From NCBI GenBank assembly GCA_963662175.1, contig OY759216.1, positions 39,573,087 through 39,637,086 on the forward strand: a stretch of DNA of 64,000 bases, in the 5' to 3' direction. Shown piece by piece: positions 35,047-46,859 of this stretch. Source of the DNA: Aradus depressus. Its lineage: Eukaryota > Arthropoda > Insecta > Hemiptera > Aradidae. The position numbers were made by a program, and so were the translations under genes. The first letter of the stretch is position 1. Each line of letters opens with the position of its first letter. The notes under the pieces were generated by a model, which was not told the DNA's origin, ran no database searches, and was given only the letters and a program-made list of their open reading frames with translations.

Positions 35047-35298
35047 CGTCTCCCAAACTGCAACACCACACAACTCATTTTCTGGAGGTTTGGATTTGGG
35101 GGGTAAACACTTTTCTCAATGAGTTGATTAGGGTGTTTTTTTCCATTTCCTCAGGTGTAGGAGTACGATAATTATTTAAAATTGTTCAGTAGCATAAAAA
35201 AATTAAATGGTAGCATTGAAAATCATTGAAAACCAGTTTTCAAGCTCTACTGAAAAGTTGCAAAAAGTGAGTTGTGTGGTGTTGCAGTTTGGGAGACG
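35047..35298. mobile_element. MITE with 35-bp terminal inverted repeats in a TA tract
   Basis: CGTCTCCCAAACTGCAACAC (extended to CACACAACTCATTTT) and its reverse complement match at 34 of 35 positions. ATATATAT flanks both sides, so the target was a TA microsatellite and the exact duplication cannot be defined. The 252-bp body has no ORF. Confidence 0.8.
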
Positions 35299-35614
35299 AT
35301 ATATATATACATATACCTATATCTTTAACTTTATTTTACAAAACTTATAACGGCCTTATAGTATATATTTTGGCAAAACTAAAATCTAGACAAGGGATCG
35401 ATTTGGTCCATTTGTTTTATTCGTTCTATAAGGCCTATTTATTCCATCTGGATCTAAATTACATCAGATTATTTGTACCATAAATATAATGTTATATGTC
35501 CCGATATATTTTTATAATATTAATTATTAATTTCCCCTTAGTGTCAGTGTAGTGTAGGTATATTTGGTGGGATATAGGGGATTCTGGGAACAAGGAATAC
35601 AATCATATATATGG

Positions 35615-35815
35615 TGACACATGAGCACGACTCAAAATTTCACCTAACCAGGTTTAATTAGGGTATGTAACGAGTAGCTGTCATGGCACAGACTGGAGGC
35701 AGCCATTTTAATTTGTACTCCAAACGGCATGCTCAATACCAGATAAGGAAACGTAAGAACCTCAGCTGGGTTCAAACCCACGATCTTGAGCACACTACAA
35801 AAGCATGCCACCGTT
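35615..35815 (-). mobile_element. Old SINE variant (minus)
   Basis: TGAGCACGACTCAAAATTTC, GGCATGCTCAATACCAGATA and GGGTTCAAACCCACGATCTT (B-box side) follow the SINE order with many substitutions. Another tail-only variant is at 31252-31420, and small scraps are at 14196-14230, 24794-24866, 34846-34910 and 58440-58620. Confidence 0.5.
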
Positions 35816-36599
35816 TCAAACTCACCTAAATTAATAGAGATTTGCTTTCATGGAACCTAAAGATGAGTTCTCAGAAGAAAAAGTTGTACTCATGCAAGAG
35901 CTCAATCCTATCATAAACATAGCGTGTTGACTCGGAAACTAATTCAGAAATCTGAACACGAAACAAAGTCTGGCAACGTTTGGTCCAATTGAGGACTGTT
36001 TATCATTTAAACAACTGAATTGCACACAATTTGTAACTACTGATAACGAGGTGTGGCTGCCAGCGGTGTGATAAATCGGGATATCACCGCCAGTTGTGGT
36101 TAACGTGCTACTTCACCGATACCACAATATTTCACATATAAATAATTAAATGGATATTCTATTTTAAAAAGTAATAATGAATCATCGGCTATAAACTTCC
36201 CCAGCAAAAATTAATTACGTTTTCACTCTCCCTGTGTTTGACTAACATAATGGCTTCTGAATCTTCATACTAAATTGTGTGTCAATACATTCATTATAGT
36301 TAATGAATGAATGTAAAAATTTATGTTCGATTCTTTGAGGCTATATTTGTACGTCAGAGGTAAAGTATCGTAAGTTCAATTTTGCTGATTATGAGGTTAT
36401 TATCGTATCTGCATTATTCTGGCCATATTTTCGGTGTCGTATCTGTAGGAAAAAAACAAAAAATAACCTCTCTTCAACTGTTGTAAATGCAGTATAAGTT
36501 GAGAGATACATTGTGGTAAGAGATTGCACGATGGTTGACTTCTGTGCCGCCAAGGGCGCTGTTATCGCACAAACTCTTGATAGTTTACCCCTAAGAGAA

Positions 36600-36990
36600 A
36601 ATAGTCACGTATTCGTTATCAAAATACTGTTTATGTGTGATCGCAGTGAATAATATTGTATTTTAGTGTATAACAATTTTTCGATAAGACTAACAGTTTT
36701 CGCGTAAATCAAGGAAACGTCTAAAAATATGAGTTTCAAAACGACATTTCAGGACAGTTTTTTTGCATAAATCTCGCAAACCGGGCGTCCTGCGAAAAAT
36801 CGTATTTTATATAAAATTTGTCTTTCAGTTTTCTCTACAACTTTTATTTGTAAAGATGTTTGATTAGGTCACATGAAGTAAAGTCGTCTCATTTTTCGTC
36901 TGAATTTGGCCAATTTCTGGTCAAATCTAAGTTAGCACATGACATGTCCATTCAGAGGACATTGAATGGTAAAAATTCAGTTGAAAACTC
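36600..36990 (+). repeat. Dispersed repeat R2, copy 2
   Basis: AACGACATTTCAGGACAGTT, AATCTCGCAAACCGGGCGTC and AATCTAAGTTAGCACATGAC, collinear with 9360-9620. A shorter part (CGTGAATAGAGCGAACGTCA, AAAACGACAATTTAAGACGG) is at 7636-7695. Confidence 0.6.
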
Positions 36991-37606
36991 GACCTCGGAA
37001 TACTTCTTAACACTGTATGTATAAGAAAAACAATAAAAAAACAGTTAAGAGTTATTATGATGTGATCGGCTGTTTTAGGTAGGTCTATAGCAAGGATCGG
37101 CAACCTAGGCTTTGTGCATTTGCAGGGCCGCATTATGTCTTTGGATTTCATAAGTTAGCCAGCAGAAGTTGTCTAACGGTATCTATTGGCAAAAATACTC
37201 TATAAATGGCACTGAAGACAAAAAAATGGTAAGAACAGTTAGCAGATAAGTGAAAGAACGTGTGAAGAGGTCGTTAGCACTTGGAAAGCACGCAGGGCCA
37301 AGCGTGTTAACACTTCCACAGCACACACTTACTAAAGATAGACCCGGCTTCCCCCAAAGGGTGGACTGAGTAATATTTCTGACAGCAGTGCCCTTTTTCA
37401 TAGGATCAGTAACTAAGGTGTGGCCGGCATATTGTTAAGATTCTATTAATCAGAATTCTGGAAAAAGGTGTGTATCCGGAAGGTCATGTAAACAATTACA
37501 CTCATTATAATAAATATAATAATAATTATTATTATTAATGTATTACAAAATCAATTATTATTATTTGTATAAAAAGAGCTGTTAGGAGTTGAGAAGTGAA
37601 ATTAAA

Positions 37607-38289
37607 TCATATATATAAAGCTGAAAATGTCTGTGCGTTGTACCGCATAACTCACGAACGGCTTGATGGATTTGATTAATTTTTTTTTAATTTGTTCGTC
37701 ATCGTCTGTGGAAGGTTATAGGCGTATTAGTACCTCAATATCTGGTCCATCCCAGCATCCATCCACGCAATCTTTGTAACTCAAAAACCACTGCAATGAT
37801 TAATGAGGAATCTTTTTGAATAGATAAGTTTTATCTACCGGAAGGTTAAGGTCTATTTTTAATCAACCCCTGGTCCATCCCAGCATCCACTCACGCAATC
37901 TTTGTAACTCGAAAACCATTGCAACGATTAATGAGAAATCTTTTTGAATAAATTAGTTTTAGCTCCAGGATGGTTGAAGTATATGTTTTAATCAACCTGG
38001 TGGTCACAAGCGTTCTCAAGTACGCACTGGCTAGGACGTCCACTGATGCTAAGTATTCACTAGCTGTGGTTTCCGCCGTTGTATGGCGCGTACTAGCCAT
38101 GGTGCCCAGTGGTCCTAAAAACTTACTAGCTGGGATGTCTGCCGTTGAAGGACTATAAGCGTTATACAGTATGAATAATTGAAAATTATAACATCACGAA
38201 TGTACTATTGAAGAATTGAAATGGATTCGAACGAGAGATATTAGGAGAAAAGTCAAAGTTCCCCGGGCAACGCCGGGTATTACTGCTAG
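37607..38289 (+). mobile_element. Complete non-autonomous Helitron (683 bp)
   Basis: It begins TCATATATATAAAGCTGAAA and ends with a hairpin (CCCGG at 38262-38266, CCGGG at 38273-38277), then TATTACTG and CTAG (38286-38289). It sits between A (37606) and T (38290), the classic Helitron A|T target with no duplication. Inside, a ~155-bp segment containing CCATCCCAGCATCCA and CACGCAATCTTTGTAACTC is present twice (about 37680-37835 and 37836-37990). No Rep/helicase coding. Confidence 0.85.
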
Positions 38290-38865
38290 TAGTGAATAAA
38301 TATACAAAGATGGACCAGTTGCATTTTCTTTAAAAACGAATGGTGAACAGAAAACGTGATTGGTATCAGAAAGGGCTATTATTTATTACTTTATTTTAAT
38401 TATTGTTCCTCATTAACTATTATTGTTTATTTAGTTAATTCCTAATACAAACTGGTTTCATTGTTTTTCTCAATTGGTTGATACTAATATTTTTGTGTTT
38501 ATTTCTTAAGTTATTTTTCTTAGGGGACTTATGTACCAGAATAAAGACTATTTTTCATTTAATTTAATTTTAATCAGCTGTTAATTTTCACATTTCATTT
38601 GACCTCCTGCTCTCCCCCAGTTAGAACACTCTCAAATCCAGCTCTTACTGTCAGTTGACTGCTGTGAGTAAATACAAGTAATATCGATCAACTCGGGTTT
38701 GTTTGCACGGACAGTTTAATTGTATTTGTTAGGTAAATATGAGCAACTTGGGGCTTGTTTGTCAAGACAGCATGCTAGTACTTGTGTTTGTAGATGGATG
38801 AGGGGGAGCTTACAATATTCCACCCCTCTGATTATCACGATTATAGTAATACTAATGTTTTTATC

Positions 38866-38950
38866 AGGCTGCCTGACGCAGACCTCGAAAACCGGCTGGC
38901 ATATAATAATACAATTTGTAAGAGGTTGGACTTCATTTTTATTTAGCAAT
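38866..38950 (+). mobile_element. PLE-like tail, family P2 (single copy)
   Basis: It reads CTGACGCAGACCTCGAAAAC, then CGGCTGGC and a tail TTGTAAGAGGTTGGACTTC. It is similar to 61311-61400, where the corresponding sequence is GCAGCCTCGAAAGCTGGCTA. Both are followed by a short A/T-rich run. Confidence 0.55.
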
Positions 38951-39135
38951 CCGTTAAACCGATAATTGCATACGTCATACTATTTAATGTATCAAAGTAG
39001 ACTGTAATAAAAATAAAACAACTAAATAATAGTTAATAAATATGAATATAAAATTACAAATATTTATAAATACAAGATGCTGGTTTTATTATTAATTTTT
39101 CAATTGCAAATATTTTATATTTAGTTTTCTTACTT

Positions 39136-39400
39136 GATTTAAGTCTTCTTACAAAGATATTTCGGGGAGATTACACGTCCCTTCCTCAGACCATGAAGAG
39201 CGAAATATAGAAGAAAAAAGTGTATATATAAACAACAAATAACTAGTAAATAAAATAACTAATAACAATAAAAATAGTAAAGAAAACGTAATTACGGTAG
39301 AACTTGTAGGATATTGGGGGAGGACTTCTGTCAAGAAAAAGAAAATGAAAGCAAAGTATGAATTAAAGCTTTTACATAACAAACAATAAGAAAAAAATTG
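39136..39400 (-). mobile_element. Decayed PLE-like tail, P3-related
   Basis: The minus strand reads CTGAGGA-A-GGGACGTGTAATCTCCCC-GAAATATC. This is the same plan as family P3 with an altered core and an imperfect stem. No coding remnant was recognised; the open frame at 39149-39382 is low-complexity and unsupported. Confidence 0.45.
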
Positions 39401-39429
39401 CGTGTCCGAATTAGAGTGTAAAAAAATGT

Positions 39430-39680
39430 AGCCTCATTCATTTTAGGCCCCTTCGAATGCGAGAATATGTGTGATATCTATGAATTTTATATGATCCGTT
39501 GGTGCTTCACTAGCCTCATTCCTGTTAAGCCCCTTCGAATGCGAGACTACGTGTGTTATAGATTGATGCTTCACTAGCTTCATTCCTGATAAGCCCCTTA
39601 GAATGCGAGACTACGTGTGTTTTCTGAGTGTTGGTGCTTCACTAGCCTCATTCGTGTTAAGCCCTGTAAGACTACGTAAA
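39430..39680 (+). repeat. Tandem repeat of about 65-90 bp, 3.5 units
   Basis: CCCCTTCGAATGCGAGACTA, then CGTGTGTT and GGTGCTTCACTAGCCTCATT, recurs with variable spacers between 39430 and 39680. The last unit is truncated (AAGCCCTGTAAGACTACG). Confidence 0.8.
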
Positions 39681-40198
39681 TAGCTTAAGGAAAAACCGAA
39701 ACTTTAAAGGATGCGAAAATATTAGTATATAATGGCATTCTAGAATGAAATTCGCGTTATCTTCTTACTTGTAGAAATGAGACCCTTCAGAGTCGACACA
39801 AGGCAGTGGTTTCCTCACAGCCGCAAACTGATTAATGGATAAGGGCCCCACATGACAAGACATGATGATCAGGTGAGCAATCCTCTTCATATAATCGTTG
39901 TGAAACACAGAAGAATAAAGACACTACGAGTATATTAACTAATTATTTAATTTTTTTATCCCGTTGAAGAAATTCAATTGAGTACTTCCCCGTCGAGTTC
40001 TTTCCTTCTAAAATAATAAAACAATATGATATTTCTATCGCATTATCATAGCTTATATTCCTTGCAGATAGAATAAAAATCCCCAGCTTATCCATTGTGG
40101 TGTTAAACAATATTTCTTCCAAATCTTCTTCTATCCTAATCTGTTATGATTCTGTAAATGTTTGCTAATATAAGAATCACGACACATTAAGGAATAAG

Positions 40199-40202
<4 letters not shown>

Positions 40203-40230
<28 letters not shown>

Positions 40231-40652
40231 CTTCTCTTTTCTTTATTTGCAATCTATATACATTTTATATAATGAGCAAATATGTTAACTCTATGCTTAA
40301 GTGTTTATGCCACATGTTGGGAGAGGTCAGCCAGCGCTGACACTCCCTAGAAACTAGTTCAATGGTTAGTTTTCCCTTAGAAGATCTCGAGGCCACCTCC
40401 TATTCAGACGGCGTGGAGGATTGTCAGGATGGGATTGAGAGGATAGGACTTGTGCAAATGGGTTAGGATGGGATGAAAGTTTATTGTGGAAATTTAAGAA
40501 TCGGGATTGGACGAGTTCTTGGACGGTTGGGATGTTTAGGTCTTCATAGAGTAATTTATTGGTGACGTAGAAGGGAGCATTTACAATTCGACGAAGGACT
40601 TTGGACTGGAAAGCTTGGATGCGGTTTATATTGGATTGTTTGGCTGTACCCC
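40203..40652 (-). mobile_element. 5'-truncated jockey-type LINE with poly(A) and target duplication
   Basis: On the minus strand, ORF2 C-terminal coding is followed by a 3' UTR and a long poly(A), seen as ~28 T at 40203-40230. ATAAGAAGGTTT is at 40194-40205 and 40653-40664, overlapping the poly(A) edge. A short 5' truncation product of target-primed reverse transcription is the simplest reading. Confidence 0.85.
40349..40652 (-). pseudogene. Jockey-clade reverse transcriptase ORF2, C-terminal end
   Basis: The minus strand reads WGTAKQSNINRIQAFQSKVL, then RRIVNAPFYVTNKLLYEDL, NIPTVQELVQSRFLNFHNKL, SSHPNPFAQVL and RRLNRRWPRDLLREN before a stop. WG.A..SN...IQ.FQSK.LR.I..AP.YV.N..L..DL.IPTV is diagnostic of the jockey-type C-terminal domain. 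The frame is open to the natural end, so the copy is young although truncated. No ATG is present, so a start-based search misses it. Confidence 0.88.
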
Positions 40653-41716
40653 ATAAGAAGGTTTAAAGAAAAAATTTTCGAAAACCGAACTCCATAAGAA
40701 GTTCGAACGTTATTTATTTATTTTTTTTTAAATCTTTATTTTGAATATTTATATTGGTAAATATAGCCATAAGTATATGTGATACAATAAGAAAAAAAGA
40801 CAATTATATGCAAATAATGTAAAAATAATAATTAAAAAAAAAGGAATAATAATACAAAAAATACATAAGAAATGCCCCTCTACAGCAGCCCTGAAGACAC
40901 CCCCAGTTCTCTGTCACGCTCATTCGTCCAATGGAGGCACGGGAGGCCCCGAGCGACCCCACCCACCTCCTTGATTCGTCAGTCCACTGTGCAGCAGTGG
41001 AGGCAGACCAAGAAAGTGCAAAGAGTACATGAGGGGAGAAGCTGATCGCCACCGGCAATATCTAAATATCTCTGCTAAATTATAATAGCAGGTTTCTTGG
41101 CTAGCGCCGCCTTAGTCTTCGAGGGAGGTTATCTGGATGGGAATGGGATGACAGGAGGTAGGCAACTGAACTGACATGGAAAGAAAGGTTAGAGTAAATT
41201 TTGGAGAAGCATGATTTACCGGCAGGAAAATGACTACGACCGCATTATCAATAAATGAAGTTATAATAATAAAATATCACGTTGTTCATTTATAATAATT
41301 ATTAACATAGCTGTCCAAGACAGAGTCTATGAGCTATGACTGAGGCTTGGTCCAGAACCTGCCCCCCAGCCCAGGAGCCGTCTTCAACATAGGACAAACC
41401 ATCCCATATGGCCCGATCCGACACTCACTCCTCCCCATTTGTTAAAGAGCATTGAATGTCACATTATTAAATTGTTTTTCTTCACTTTAGCCATCATTTT
41501 GAGAAAATTGAACTTAAATGTTTATAAATTAGTCACCACAAAGTAAAAAAATAACAACGTTTTTTTTTTTTAATTTATTGAACAATACTTAGGAATTAGC
41601 ACACATCCCTTTTAGTCAATTTGACTGAATATTAGTCGGTTTCATACACAGGGAGTTCAGAATGTGATCACACAAACCATTTTGTTTTTAATTATTGAAC
41701 AGGTGATCAGAAAATA

Positions 41717-42044
41717 GGTTAGGTTTTATGACTCATGTCTGGGCTTTAATTACAAGGTCATATCGTCTACTACCAGAGCGCTCTTTTGTCACTCTGGTGG
41801 ACATGAGCCCGACTCTAAATTTTGCCTACCCTAAATTTTTATTCACCTAGGGCAAGGGGTCTTTAACGAGTACCTGACATCGTACAGGCTCGGAACCATC
41901 GCTTAACGTCCCATCCGAAGGACGGCGTGCTTAAGTTTATTTTACCTCCCAGATAAAATAAACTAAGGGCCTCGGTCGAGTTTCGAACCCACGTTCTTGA
42001 GCTCAGAAGACAAGCACGCATACCACTGAGCTACCGGCGCCCTC
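41717..42044 (-). mobile_element. Full-length SINE (minus) with 12-bp target duplication
   Basis: It runs from GGTTAGGTTTTATGACTCAT to the tRNA head ACTGAGCTACCGGCGCCCTC. GATCAGAAAATA flanks it at 41705-41716 and 42045-42056. The B-box complement is slightly mutated (GTCGAGTTTCGAACCC). Confidence 0.88.
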
Positions 42045-42384
42045 GATCAGAAAATATAAAATTGCAGTAAAAACTCAACACCAGTTCTTTTCATAGATTA
42101 TTACTACGTATAATTTGTGAACAATAATAATTTCAACTGTTTCTGATCAATACCAAGACTCCCGCTAAAGTGATCAAAATAAATTTCTTCAATACTAAAT
42201 TACACCTTAGGCTTCAAATATTCAACAATGGATGTAATTACTCTCTCCTTATCCGTTAACAATTAATGAAAGGAAAGAGAAGCTTTTAGCTTGGGGACGA
42301 GGAGGGACTTAGTTCCTAAGGGAGGGGGGTAACTTTAGGGAGAACTAAGTAGTTTTAGTGCAACTTAGATTAGAGTCTAGAGGT

Positions 42385-42812
42385 CATGTGGTCATTACTA
42401 AAAATGTTTATGTTAGAGAAAGCTCTCGGAATATTTTCTCGTTGTTCAAAAATAATAAAATAAACATGATATAAAAATTGTGTTTCATGTCCCAAAACCT
42501 TATTTGATACATTACTTTCATTTGTATTTTCTTTCCAGTTCCATCACAGATATCCTCTGTCGAATCTATGTTTTGTTTAATAATTATTTTTTATTACTTA
42601 TATAGTATTTTTTTTTATTTCTCTTGGTTTATTCTTTTACGTATTATTATTATTTATATATTTTTCATTTATTTTTATTAATATTATTATTTTTTTGTTT
42701 CTACATTTATATATATATTTTTCTCTATATTTCGCAGTGACCTGATGAAGGGAAGTAGGAACGTCCTGAAATATCATCCTGAAAAAAACACTTATTTATA
42801 ATAATTAGAATT
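42385..42812 (+). mobile_element. PLE-like tail, family P3 (second copy)
   Basis: It starts with CTAAAAATGTTTATGTTAGA, matching the flanks of the P1 insertion at 2171/3412, and ends with CTGATGA-A-GGGAAGT-AGGA-ACGTCC-TGAAATATC (42742-42775). Between them is an AT-rich stretch without coding sequence. Confidence 0.6.
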
Positions 42813-42835
42813 AAATTAAATACTGTATCTATTGT

Positions 42836-43139
42836 AGTTAGTTATTACGATTCATGCCCAGGCATCAACTTCAAGGTCATATCGCCTACTACCGGAGTGC
42901 TCTTTCGTCACACTCTGGTGGACATGAGCCCAACTCTAAACTGCCGACCCTAAATTTTTATTCACCTGGGGTAGGGGTCTTTAACAAGTACCTGACATTG
43001 TACAGGCTCGGGGACCAACATTTAACGTCCAATCCGAAGGACGGCGTGCTCAAGGTTTTTTTACCTCTCAGATAAAAAACCGAACTTGCTATCTTGAGCT
43101 CAGTAAACCAGCACGAATTCCACGAAGCTACCAGCCTTC
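42836..43139 (-). mobile_element. SINE (minus), moderately decayed
   Basis: It begins GTTAGTTATTACGATTCATG and ends in a degraded head (CCACGAAGCTACCAGCC). An open + strand frame across it (42854-43075) is incidental. Confidence 0.75.
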
Positions 43140-43589
43140 AAAGTGTATCTTCTGTATTCATTAGTGTTATGATTTTTTTACTCGAATACTCGAATGTATT
43201 GACATGAAATTTTATACGTAAATTCAAAGCTCTATAAGGACAACACCTTTTGATTTTCAGCGGAATCAGCTTAAGGGGAGGGGGGAATCAGAGAGTGTCT
43301 CGAATCAAAAATCCCAATAACAACCGATGTAATGAATGTATTGACATGAAATTATATTTTGAAAAACAAAGCCTCATTCGAAAGGAGGGGGACTCGACTC
43401 AAATCCGATCTAAAATCAATGTATCGATACAAAATTTAGTATGAGGATTCAAAAGTCACTATGTAAATCAAATATTGAGTTTTAGCCAAATGGTCGATTG
43501 GCTCTAGAGGTAAAGCGAAAATGTAATTGATTAATTCTTGTTGGGGAAGTACATAGCCGGTGATTCACGGACAACTTTATTGAATTAAG

Positions 43590-44500
43590 TTTCAGATTAT
43601 ATTTTATGTGTAAACCGTACTTTTATGAACCACATTCGAGAGTGGATAAGCATATTAGGTGTTTGTTCGTTCAATATTCCCTAGATGTAAATCCAACATT
43701 ATAAATTTTCAGAATAAATAATTTATAATTTAAAATATAAATAATATATACAAGAGGAATAAAAACAAGTATGCAACATAAATATATATAAAGGTATATC
43801 TTTTTTTTTTTTCATACTATCTGTTATTCATTTCAGTATCTTACTTTGCTTCGCAATAATAAAAATATAGAGTAAGAAATCATTTTAAACTTTTTTTACA
43901 TACATAAAGGATAAATGAAGTAAATCCTTGTGAAGGAATTGATTCATAAAGGTAGTTAATTGAAAGTCACATCGAATCAACGGGATGCAAAGATTCAAAA
44001 AAACCTGTTATTCAGAGGTAGTCATAAATTGTACTTAACTAGTGTAATATTAACAATGATTTATATTACAGTATTATATATATGTGTAATAAATGTCTTG
44101 TGTTTCTGTAACAGAGTTGGTCCCACATAACATTAACCTAGGTTTGTCTTCAAAATGTCACATATAATTGTGGGATCCAGAGAAATAATTCATTTATCAT
44201 AGACAGTAATTTTATATTTAAATTAAGTTGTATATTCTCCCATTCTAACAAGAACCAACACAGTACAGAATACATAAACATTAATTGAGGAATATATTTC
44301 TACATGTATTCAATATGCGATAAAAAATATCAAATTTATTATAATTGCATATACATAATCGATTTCCAGTTTGTTATTAGCCCTAAACCCCGGATATGGA
44401 TATTAGAATTTTTTCAATATCAGAATATTTCATTTCTTCAAAATATTTATTCCGATAAAGGATTTTCATTTAGGTTTATTGAAAACCCGGCCGAGATCTT
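43590..44500. other. Unassigned AT-rich region
   Basis: No repeat family or gene recognised. The 106-codon frame starting at 44304 runs into the SINE at 44506 and is not a credible protein. Confidence 0.4.
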
Positions 44501-44505
44501 TATTT

Positions 44506-44834
44506 TTTTTTTATCTGGGAGGTTAAAACACTTTAAGCACACCGTCCTTCGGATGTTAAGTGATGGTCCCGAGGCTTTAAGATGTCAGCTACTCGTTAAA
44601 GAGCCTCTTACCCTAGGTGAATAAAACTGAATAAAACTAGGTGAATATACCTATATATATATATATATATCAGGTACTCGTTAATGACCCCTGCCCTACG
44701 TGAATAAACTTAGCTAGGCAAAATTCAGGGCTCTCACTGTAGAGTTGGGCTCATCTCCACCAGAGCGACAAAAAAATAGCATTCTGGAAGTGGACGATAT
44801 GACCTCGTAGTTAAAGCCCGGGCATGAGTCATAA

Positions 44835-44842
<8 letters not shown>
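44506..44842 (+). mobile_element. SINE (plus) with internal (TA)n and duplicated segment
   Basis: The body starts TTTTATCTGGGAGGTTAAAA. The CAGGTACTCGTTAA.GACCCC segment occurs twice, separated by CTATATATATATATATAT (about 44650-44672). The tail GGGCATGAGTCATAATAACT runs straight into the long (TA)n at 44843. Confidence 0.68.

Positions 44843-44921
<79 letters not shown>
44843..44921 (+). repeat. Long (TA)n microsatellite
   Basis: About 39 uninterrupted TA units directly after a SINE tail. Other TA tracts: 19960-20003, 31078-31133, 59196-59222. They create artefactual Ile-Tyr runs in open frames (for example the minus frame at 44838-45188). Confidence 0.95.
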
Positions 44922-44925
<4 letters not shown>

Positions 44926-45440
44926 GTAATGTATTTTAAACAGCAACTGCCAACTATTTGATAGAGATTCAAAAATATGAACATTGCCGACCCGGAGGAT
45001 AAAATCAGGAACAACATTTGGAACAAAGATTTATTGCGTGTCAAACCAACCAATACTTGAACCTTGACCCCTCTGAGATCTCTTGACCTCTCTTGACTTT
45101 CTGAGTATATGTTGGATCTAGTGAGAATATAAAAAGTACAGATGTTCAATGTGTTTTGACCGATTTTTAAAACCCAATAAGGAGACATCTGTCAATTTTG
45201 TAACGAAGTTGGCCGAAGGGAAGGGAGTGTCAGGATAGAAGGGGCTCAACCTAAAGATCCCTAAAAAGAGTTGATGTATCGAATGTATTAACACGAAATT
45301 CAGTATGAGAATTTAGAAGTCCCTGAATAAGAGGCCCAGTGATATTCTACCAAATTTTAGAGGGAGAGTGATTAATCCGCCTTGGGGAAATAGATTATCA
45401 GTGATTCATCGACTTTTTTTTTTACAAAATGTTATCTAAA

Positions 45441-45781
45441 GTTAGTTATTATAACTCATGCCCGGGCTTTAACTACGAGGTCATATCGCCTACTACCAGA
45501 GCGCTCTTTCGTCACTCTGGTGGACATGAACCTGACTCTACTGTGGGAGTCCTAAATTTTGCATACCCTGAATTTTTATTCACCTAGGGTAACGGGTCTT
45601 TAACGAGTACCTGACATCGTACAGTCTCAGGACCATCGCTTAACCTCCCATCCGAAGGACGGCGTGTTCAAGTTTATTTTACCTCCCAGATAAAAATAAA
45701 CTAAGAGGCTCGGTCGGGTTTCGAACCCACGATCTTGAACTCAGAAGGCAAGTACGCATACCACTGAGCTATCGGCGCGCC
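45441..45781 (-). mobile_element. Full-length SINE (minus)
   Basis: Tail GTTAGTTATTATAACTCATG through head CACTGAGCTATCGGCGCGCC, with B-box complement GGGTTTCGAACCC. No clear target duplication was read. Confidence 0.82.
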
Positions 45782-46182
45782 TATATCGATATGTCGGAGT
45801 CATAACTTTAGTTTTAGCCAAAATACGAGCACTCTATAAAATCATTTTGGTTTGACAGGCAGAACTCAAATACTAAATACCTACTAAAAATAATTTCCTA
45901 AAATTCTTCCTGGATAGGACGAGTATGCCTGTAAAGAAGGTTTAGTATTAAATATATGTAAGGAGTCGATTGAGCACAAATCTGCTGTTGGGACTTGTTC
46001 GTCGTCACTATCCTAAGCTTTGACACAATGCCGGAACAATGGAGGGAGGGGGGGTGTGTAGGTAATTAGTTTCCCAAGACTGTTTTTAACAATAAAAATA
46101 CTATAAAACGCATTTATAAAGAGAGTAATGTGAGCGGTACGAAGTGAAACCGATGGCTCCCATGCTAGGATTCCTACGACTA

Positions 46183-46854
46183 TCAGCTCATCTCATAAGT
46201 AATGTCAGTTTTCCAAAATTATTTCTATTGTTTACTTCATTTAGATCAATTCTTCTAGATTATGATTTGTGTACGAACATTGTCTGAAAGGGGGAACAGA
46301 TTTTCTCTCTAGTTTTCATGTCATCTTTGGCATGTTATGGTGGGGTGGGTGTGATGTATAAAAAAGGCGAGAATGCGGCTTCCATATACAGAAAAGTGGT
46401 GGAAATATAGAGAGAAGGAAATGTTATTCATTATACATTTTTTAATATCCCAGACAATAAGGAGGTGAAATGCAAACAACTTTACCATTTAAAGCTAACC
46501 TTGGAAGAAAAAACATCCTTCTCTGACCAATATACACAGCGTTTTATTCTACCAGAACAATGCGAGAACTCACGTTGCAAGGGAGACCCTACAAAAAGTA
46601 CACTACTTGGGACTACAGCCACCGTATTCTCCAGAGGTAGCTCCTTCAGATAACCATCAGTTCCGGAGTCTCCAAAACTTTCTAATTGATCAGCGGATGG
46701 ATCCATCGGAAGAAGTAAAAAGGAAAGTAAGAAGAATATTATAAAAAATAGTAGAAAGTACATCACTTCTTAAAAATTAACACAGTATGTTTTTCATTTA
46801 CCTTTTTAACATTAAATTTTTTTTAACACAGACATTACTTATGAGATGACCCAA
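46183..46854 (+). mobile_element. Internally deleted mariner element
   Basis: Terminal inverted repeats of about 27 bp share CATCTCATAAGTAATGTC (left from 46183, right ending 46854 as GACATTACTTATGAGATG), flanked by TA at 46181-46182 and 46855-46856. At about 670 bp it is half the usual mariner length; the 5' half of the transposase is missing. Confidence 0.82.
46560..46690 (+). pseudogene. Mariner transposase C-terminal remnant
   Basis: The frame reads NARTHVARETLQKVHYLG, then PPYSPEVAPSDNHQFRSLQN and FLI. This is the mariner catalytic region after the second Asp: HDNARPHVAR has become N-NARTHVAR (the Asp codon is now AAT), and the third-Asp block PYSPDLAPSDYHLF is PYSPEVAPSDNHQF. Loss of the second catalytic Asp and a downstream stop mean it is inactive. 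The named ORF in the next frame is a shadow. Confidence 0.85.
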
Positions 46855-46859
46855 TAAAA

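Noticed and set aside
37088..37140. hAT-like end (GATCGGCAACCTAGGCTTTG...GGGCCGCATT)
   Set aside because: Resembles hAT GGCAACC...GGGCCGCA ends, but no partner end or target duplication was found.
44838..45188. 116-codon minus-strand frame
   Set aside because: About a third is (Ile-Tyr)n from the TA microsatellite and the rest lies in R1.
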